Below are positions 6,388 through 10,442 of a stretch of 10,442 bases of DNA, in pieces. The notes under the pieces are model-generated. The model had not been told where the DNA came from. It did not search any database and saw only the letters and a program-made list of their open reading frames with translations. How positions within the stretch are numbered: the first letter of the stretch is position 1; every line of letters begins with the position of its first letter. The translations under genes and the position numbers were made by a program. This DNA is from Solirubrobacteraceae bacterium (GTDB taxonomy: Bacteria; Actinomycetota; Thermoleophilia; Solirubrobacterales; Solirubrobacteraceae): the NCBI GenBank assembly GCA_025935735.1, contig JAICUS010000168.1, forward strand, positions 1 through 10,442. The letters are read 5' to 3'.

Positions 6388-8043
6388 GTGGGTAGGGGAA
6401 CACACGGCGTCCTCGCGGCGCCGGTTCAGGACGACGGCGCGGCCGCCGCGACCGACCATCGCCTCGTGGCGCGGGTCCGCCGCGGCGAGGATCGCGCCTT
6501 CGAGCTCCTCTACCAGCGCTACCACCGGCGCATCCACGCCTACGTGCTCGGGATGGTCAAGGACCACGGGCGCGCGGAGGACGTCACGCAGGAGGTCTTC
6601 GTCTCCGCGCTGCGCCGGATGCGGGCGACCGAGCGGCCGATCGCCTTCAAGCCCTGGATCTACGAGATCGCCAAGAACGCCTGCATCGACGCGTTCCGGC
6701 GCTCCAAGCGGGCCGAGGAGGTGTCCTACGACGCCGACGACGGGCTGACGCCGGGCGACCACTCGCGGCTGGTCGGCGCGGGCCCGTCGCCCGACGCCGC
6801 CCTGGACGCCAAGCAGGACCTCGAGTCGCTGTGGGGCGCGTTCGGTGGGCTGTCGGAGACCCACCACGAGATCCTCGTGCTGCGCGAGCTGGAGGGGCTG
6901 TCGTACTCCGAGATCGGCCGGCGGATGGGGATGAGCCGCCCGGCCGTGGAGTCGACGCTGTTCCGCGCCCGGCGGCGGCTGACCGAGGAGTACGACGACA
7001 TCGTCTCCGGCGCGCGCTGCCTGCGCATCCAGGCGATCATCCAGATCGCCGTCTCCTCGCGCCTGGGCGCGCGCGACACGCGCCGGCTCGCCCGGCACCT
7101 GGCCCACTGCCAGCCGTGCCGGCGCGAGGCGATGGAGGCCGGCCTGGATCGCGCGCTGATCGCGCGTCCGCCCGTGCGCCAGCGGATCGCCTCGCGCGTG
7201 GCCGGCCTGCTGCCGTTCCCGGCCTTCGGCTGGCTGCGCCGCGGCGACCCGGCCGCTGGCGGCGACGCTGGCGGCGGCGGCCGGGGCGCCGGGTTCGTCT
7301 CGCACCTGCCGCTGCTGTCGGACCAGCTCTCGGGCGGCTGGGGGAAGCTCGCCGCCGGTGGCGCGCTGCTCGTCGCCGGGGTCGGGGCCGGCGTCGGCGT
7401 GCACCACGCGACCGCGACGCCGGCGCCGCCGGCGGCCAGCAGCCGCCCCGCGCTGACCGCCGACCACCCGGCGCGCACGGCGGTGCGCCACGCCGCCCGG
7501 GCCGCGGCGGCCACGCCGGCGGCGACGCCGCGGCACGCGCGGAGCACCGCCGCGCACCGGCGGTCGAGCGCCCGCCACGCGGCGGCGGCGGCGAAGCGCA
7601 GCCACGCGTCGCCGCCCGCGGCGTCGCGGACGGTCTCCACTTCCGCCGGCTCAGGCACTTCCGCGACGCCGGCGTCCACGGCGAGCGCGGGCACGCGGTC
7701 CGGCGCCGGCTCCACCGCCGGCGCCACGACCCGCGCGGCCGGTAACGCCGTCCGTCAGACCGCCGGCACGGCCGGCGGGGCCGTCCAGCAGGTGACCACG
7801 ACCGTCGGCAGCACGGTCGACGGGGTCACGGGCGCCGTCGACGGCGCCGTCACGGGGGTCACGGGCGCGGTCGACGGCGCCGCCGCGAGCGGTCCGGCCG
7901 CCGGCGCCGTCCAGCAGGCCACGGGCGCCGTCAACCAGACCGCGGGCGCCGTCACCGGCACGGTCCGCGCGGCCACCGACGACGCCACCAACACGGTCGG
8001 CCAGGTCGCCGGCGCGCTCACGGGCTCGAACCCGACGCCCTGA
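6388..8043 (+). CDS. Membrane-tethered sigma-70-family (ECF-like) factor fused to a zinc-finger anti-sigma-like motif and a long tail
   Basis: A 551-residue protein; ordinary ECF sigma factors have about 160-200. Region 2 spans about 25-108 (YQRYHRRIHAYV; EDVTQEVF at 64-71; WIYEIAKNACIDAFRR for core and -10 contacts). Region 4 spans about 145-202 (EGLSYSEIGRRMGMSRPAVES, then RARRRL) and would read the -35. A ZAS/zf-HC2-like set follows: Cys211, then H-x3-C-x2-C at His237, Cys241 and Cys244. A Gly-rich linker leads to one predicted membrane helix (about 319-338, GALLVAGVGAGVGV). The final 210 residues are Ala/Thr/Ser/Gly-rich, start with basic residues and end in repeated VTGAVDGA-type units. 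With the sigma domain inside, the tail would be outside the membrane. I infer a sigma factor held in check in cis and perhaps freed by proteolysis or an envelope signal. No separate anti-sigma gene is adjacent. The mechanism is not shown by sequence. Confidence 0.85.
   Translation: MGRGTHGVLAAPVQDDGAAAATDHRLVARVRRGEDRAFELLYQRYHRRIHAYVLGMVKDHGRAEDVTQEVFVSALRRMRATERPIAFKPWIYEIAKNACIDAFRRSKRAEEVSYDADDGLTPGDHSRLVGAGPSPDAALDAKQDLESLWGAFGGLSETHHEILVLRELEGLSYSEIGRRMGMSRPAVESTLFRARRRLTEEYDDIVSGARCLRIQAIIQIAVSSRLGARDTRRLARHLAHCQPCRREAMEAGLDRALIARPPVRQRIASRVAGLLPFPAFGWLRRGDPAAGGDAGGGGRGAGFVSHLPLLSDQLSGGWGKLAAGGALLVAGVGAGVGVHHATATPAPPAASSRPALTADHPARTAVRHAARAAAATPAATPRHARSTAAHRRSSARHAAAAAKRSHASPPAASRTVSTSAGSGTSATPASTASAGTRSGAGSTAGATTRAAGNAVRQTAGTAGGAVQQVTTTVGSTVDGVTGAVDGAVTGVTGAVDGAAASGPAAGAVQQATGAVNQTAGAVTGTVRAATDDATNTVGQVAGALTGSNPTP
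7825..7881 (+). repeat. 24-bp coding repeat in the sigma-factor tail
   Basis: Two near-identical 24-bp units (7825-7848 and 7858-7881, one mismatch) lie 33 bp apart. Each encodes VTGAVDGA. They are part of a wider run of degenerate Gly-Ala-Val repeats in the predicted external tail. Such repeats can change number by slippage. Confidence 0.6.
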
Positions 8044-8063
8044 ACCGCCCCCCGGCGAGCGGC

Positions 8064-8069
8064 TAGACT
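8064..8069 (+). promoter_or_regulatory. -10 box of the tRNA-Pro gene
   Basis: TAGACT stands 10 bases before the mature tRNA 5' end, consistent with a start near 8076. No strong -35 is seen. The best-spaced positions overlap the TGA stop of the sigma gene at 8041-8046. Confidence 0.4.
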
Positions 8070-8079
8070 GCGTTGCGCT

Positions 8080-8153
8080 CGGGGCGTGGCGCAGCCTGGT
8101 AGCGCGCACCGTTCGGGTCGGTGAGGTCCCCGGTTCAAATCCGGGCGCCCCGA
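8080..8153 (+). tRNA. tRNA-Pro (anticodon CGG)
   Basis: A complete 74-base cloverleaf. The acceptor stem pairs 8080-8086 with 8146-8152, with A at 8153 as discriminator. The D stem is GCGC/GCGC with the loop AGCCTGGTA. The anticodon stem CACCG/CGGTG holds the loop TTCGGGT, placing CGG at 8114-8116, which reads the proline codon CCG. The variable loop has five bases and the T arm is CCCGG-TTCAAAT-CCGGG. CCA is not encoded. It lies 36 bp after the sigma gene. Confidence 0.95.
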
Positions 8154-8187
8154 TGCTCCTCCTCCCGTCGACCTGGTGCGCGCCCGG

Positions 8188-8217
8188 TTGACGCCGCCCC
8201 GCCGGCCGCTCTAGCAT
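8188..8217 (+). promoter_or_regulatory. Promoter of the LQR-motif protein gene
   Basis: TTGACG (8188-8193, five of six matches) and TAGCAT (8212-8217, four of six) are 18 bp apart. This is the best sigma-70-type promoter in the window. Transcription would begin near 8224, about 50 bases before the ATG at 8274. Confidence 0.6.
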
Positions 8218-8273
8218 CGCGCTTGGCGCACCGGCGCGCTCGCCGTCGCACCGGACGCCCCGCCAGAACCGCC

Positions 8274-9599
8274 ATGCCCGCCTTCGATCGCGAGCCGCGG
8301 AGCGACCGCCCTCCGCCCGCTCGCCGCCCCGATGTCCGTCTCCCGGCCGCCTCCGCCGGCCTGGGCCCGCTGGCCGTCCTGGGCCTGCAGCGCGGCGCCG
8401 GCAATCGCGCCGTCGCCGGCGCCCTGGCGCGCGAGCCCGTGACCCAGCACCCCTCGTCGCGCAACCCGAACCTCACCGTCACGCCCATCGACGACCCCGC
8501 CGGGGCCGCGGCGCCCAAGGCGCGGGCGCCGAGGTTCAGCTGGGTCTCCAAGCAGCGCCGGCTGGCGGACGGCACCCAGGTCCCCTACGACGACCGGCTG
8601 CGGGTCGGTGACCGCCTCGTCGTCCGGATGGGCGTCCAGAACGTCGAGCCCAGCGCCCTGCACTTCATGGGGAGCGTGATCGTCAGCAACGCGCTGATCA
8701 AGGAGTCGCTGGTCGTCGAGGACACCGACACGGGCGTGATCGAGGTGACGTTCCGGGCGGTCAAGGTCGGCCCCGAGCACGTCGAGATGCGCTTCACGCA
8801 CGGCGGCGCGGAGATCCTGAAGGCCGACGTGGCGACCCACGTCGAGATGAGCCAGGAGGACTTCCGCGGGCAGCTCCAGGAAGCCACGCAATACGCCGGC
8901 AACGCGTATCACGCCGCCAACATCTACATGGCGAAGGCGAGCCCGCACTATCGCGAGGCGTGGGAGCAGGTCGAGAAGACCCTCGAGAAGGCCGGCGACG
9001 GCAACCCGTTCAACGAGCTGGTCGTCCACCTCGCCGTGACGTTCATAGCCGGGCTCGCGGGCGGGCGGGTGGCGGAGATCCTGGAGCACCTCAAGCAGGG
9101 CATCCCCCTCACGGAGGGGCTCAAGGAGCTCGCCATCCACGCCACCGAGATGGGCATCCACTTCGTCATGCCCAAGTCCGCGCAGGCGGATCTCGCGGAC
9201 CCCGGGTCGTGGGTCGACGCATCCCACGCGCAGATCGAGGTGGAGCAGCTCGCCGTGGGCGCCATGTTGGAGGACGCGATCAAGGCCAACAACGACAACC
9301 GGGCGGGGTTCTTCCGCGACGTCGACGTCGTCGGGGCCGTCCACGGCGGCCTCACCTTCAACGGCCAGCCGATGCGCACCCTCGACGCCACGCCGATCCC
9401 GTCCGCGGAGGAGTTCGAGAAGATGATCTGGAAGGGGTGGCTGGAGGGCTACCGCGGCATCCCGGACGTCAACGACGCCGACGCCTGGCTGAAGATCATG
9501 CACAGGATCGACGACCTCGACGAGGACGGCTACGACTTCGTGATGAAGTACCTCGCCGAGGGGGACAAGCTGCAGCGCGCGCAGCACCCCGCCGAATGA
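8274..9599 (+). CDS. Uncharacterised protein with N-terminal LQRxAGNRAV motif; candidate exported or injection-system-associated protein
   Basis: A 441-residue protein of no family I can name. Residues 1-30 are Arg/Pro-rich and disordered-looking. LQRGAGNRAV lies at 38-47 and resembles the short LQRxAGN motif near the N-terminus of many actinobacterial DUF4157-type proteins, some linked to extracellular contractile injection systems. Residues about 88-192 alternate like a beta-sandwich. Residues about 193-320 look helical and include a hydrophobic Gly-containing stretch at about 244-269 (LAVTFIAGLAGG) that could be a buried or membrane-active helix. The C-terminal 120 residues are acidic and Trp-rich (WKGWLEGYRG). 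There is no signal peptide. ATG 8274 has only a weak Shine-Dalgarno. An in-frame TTG at 8223 sits at the predicted transcript start and would add 17 Arg-rich residues, so it is less likely. A lipoprotein gene follows after 39 bp, probably in the same operon. No catalytic motif is seen. Confidence 0.75.
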   Translation: MPAFDREPRSDRPPPARRPDVRLPAASAGLGPLAVLGLQRGAGNRAVAGALAREPVTQHPSSRNPNLTVTPIDDPAGAAAPKARAPRFSWVSKQRRLADGTQVPYDDRLRVGDRLVVRMGVQNVEPSALHFMGSVIVSNALIKESLVVEDTDTGVIEVTFRAVKVGPEHVEMRFTHGGAEILKADVATHVEMSQEDFRGQLQEATQYAGNAYHAANIYMAKASPHYREAWEQVEKTLEKAGDGNPFNELVVHLAVTFIAGLAGGRVAEILEHLKQGIPLTEGLKELAIHATEMGIHFVMPKSAQADLADPGSWVDASHAQIEVEQLAVGAMLEDAIKANNDNRAGFFRDVDVVGAVHGGLTFNGQPMRTLDATPIPSAEEFEKMIWKGWLEGYRGIPDVNDADAWLKIMHRIDDLDEDGYDFVMKYLAEGDKLQRAQHPAE

Positions 9600-9638
9600 G
9601 CGGCGGAACCGGGGAGCCGCCGGCGGAGTAGAAGGGGC

Positions 9639-10442
9639 ATGAGGGCGTGGGCCGCGATCCTCGCCGCCTTGGCGCTCGCCGGCTGCGGCGGGACGGCGAG
9701 GCGCGGCGCGTGTGCCGCGGCGCCGGTCAAGACCGGCGCCCCGCCGGACTGGACGGCGCCGGCGTGGGCCGACAGCAGCCCGAATCTGCGGATGCCGTAC
9801 CCCTCCTATGTCGACCTGCCGAAGCCGGGCTGCTGGCGGCTCGACCTCGCCTGGGGGCCGCATCGCGCCCGGATCGACGTGGCGGTGGCCGGCAGCCGCA
9901 CCACCCCCGAGGCGCTCGGCGGCGCCCCGCTGAAGGGGCGGACCGGGCTGCGGCTGCTGGTGGCGGGCGCGCCGCCGTACGTGCTCGACGTCGACAGCGG
10001 GAAGGTCTCGCGGGTGCGCGGGCTGCGGTTCGGCCGCTTCCGGGTGGCGGGCGTACAGGGCGTCGGGCGGGACGCCGCGATCTCGGTGGACCCCGACCGC
10101 ATCTCCATCCTCCGGCACGGCAGTCTGCGGGCGCGGCCGATCGGGGCCGGCCGGCAGGTGGCCCCCGGCCGGGGCGAGCGCGCGGTGTGGGTCGTCGAGG
10201 GGAGGGGGAGCGCCGCGCTCGTGGACGGAGCGTCCGTGCGCGCGCTGCCTGGCGACGCGCCCCGGCGGGTCGCGGCGCCCTGGGCGCTCGCCGGCCCGTA
10301 CGTGCTCGGATACAGGCCGCTCGCGCTCACCGACCTGCGCACCGGCGCCCGACGCACGCTCGGCCGGCCGAGCGCGATCCGCTTCCCCGACGAGGCGGCC
10401 GCCGCGCCCGACGGCCGGCACATCGCGCTCGACTTCGCCGAC
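9639..10442 (+). CDS. Putative lipoprotein, beta-rich (3' end outside window)
   Basis: At least 268 residues, with the frame open at the right edge. The N-terminus is a lipoprotein signal: MRAW, an Ala/Leu core and the lipobox LAGC, giving lipidated Cys16. Cys25 and Cys71 might pair. The body is made of short hydrophobic strands separated by Gly/Asp turns (RLLVAG, YVLDVDSG, ISVDPDRISIL, RHIALDFAD), which suggests a beta-propeller or similar repeat fold facing outside the membrane. GAAGGGG sits just before the ATG. The short 39-bp gap after the LQR-motif gene suggests cotranscription. No specific family is recognised and the function is unknown. Confidence 0.7.
   Translation, partial: MRAWAAILAALALAGCGGTARRGACAAAPVKTGAPPDWTAPAWADSSPNLRMPYPSYVDLPKPGCWRLDLAWGPHRARIDVAVAGSRTTPEALGGAPLKGRTGLRLLVAGAPPYVLDVDSGKVSRVRGLRFGRFRVAGVQGVGRDAAISVDPDRISILRHGSLRARPIGAGRQVAPGRGERAVWVVEGRGSAALVDGASVRALPGDAPRRVAAPWALAGPYVLGYRPLALTDLRTGARRTLGRPSAIRFPDEAAAAPDGRHIALDFAD

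Noticed and set aside
6364..7727. Minus-strand frames across the sigma-factor gene
   Set aside because: Low-complexity shadows. The plus strand has clear sigma regions 2 and 4.
7400..8040. CRISPR-like or tandem-repeat array in the Ala-rich tail region
   Set aside because: Repeats are coding, degenerate and in frame, without regular spacers.
8154..8187. Terminator after tRNA-Pro
   Set aside because: No convincing stem-loop or T-run is present.
8211..10421. Open minus-strand frame of 736 codons across the LQR-motif gene and the lipoprotein
   Set aside because: Composition is Arg/Gly/Pro-rich without any domain. The plus strand has a good promoter, a balanced protein and a lipobox.

Overview
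The window is very GC-rich DNA, with G or C in nearly every third codon position. It carries non-ATG starts, TAGnnT-type -10 boxes and actinobacterial-style secreted proteins. I infer a high-GC actinobacterium, possibly from the Thermoleophilia/Solirubrobacterales side, but no marker in the window fixes the lineage.

Left block (1-2829): two secreted hydrolases lie on the minus strand, 38 bp apart, and probably form an operon. First in transcription is a PBP4/DacB-type D-alanyl-D-alanine carboxypeptidase with a shortened insert domain. Second is a secreted CocE/X-Pro-dipeptidyl-peptidase-like serine hydrolase that runs off the left edge. Divergent from dacB is a plus-strand patatin-like lipase (2830-4068), possibly translated from a leaderless GTG.

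Middle block (4056-6387): the lipase converges on, and overlaps by 13 bp, a minus-strand long-chain acyl-CoA synthetase (4056-5852). The synthetase starts at TTG behind a strong Shine-Dalgarno that lies inside an 8-bp inverted repeat. Upstream on the same strand is a 58-residue probable DNA-binding protein with a good promoter and a direct repeat over its -35 box. A second GC-rich hairpin separates the two genes. The rest, up to 6387, is a divergent control region.

Right block (6388-10442): a sigma-70-family (ECF-like) factor is fused to a zinc-finger anti-sigma-like motif, one predicted membrane helix and a roughly 210-residue Ala/Thr/Gly-rich tail. This suggests a membrane-tethered sigma factor controlled in cis. 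A tRNA-Pro(CGG) gene follows. Next, from its own promoter, comes an unrecognised 441-residue protein with an N-terminal LQRxAGNRAV motif like that on many actinobacterial proteins linked to extracellular contractile injection systems. It is followed at 39 bp by a lipoprotein that runs off the right edge.

How the genes could work together is inference. The lipase and synthetase could release and then activate fatty acids. The left pair could remodel or digest envelope and peptide material. The right block joins an envelope-sensing regulator to an exported-protein/lipoprotein pair. The best candidates for something undescribed are the fused sigma factor, the LQR-motif protein with its lipoprotein partner, and the structured leader of the acyl-CoA synthetase.
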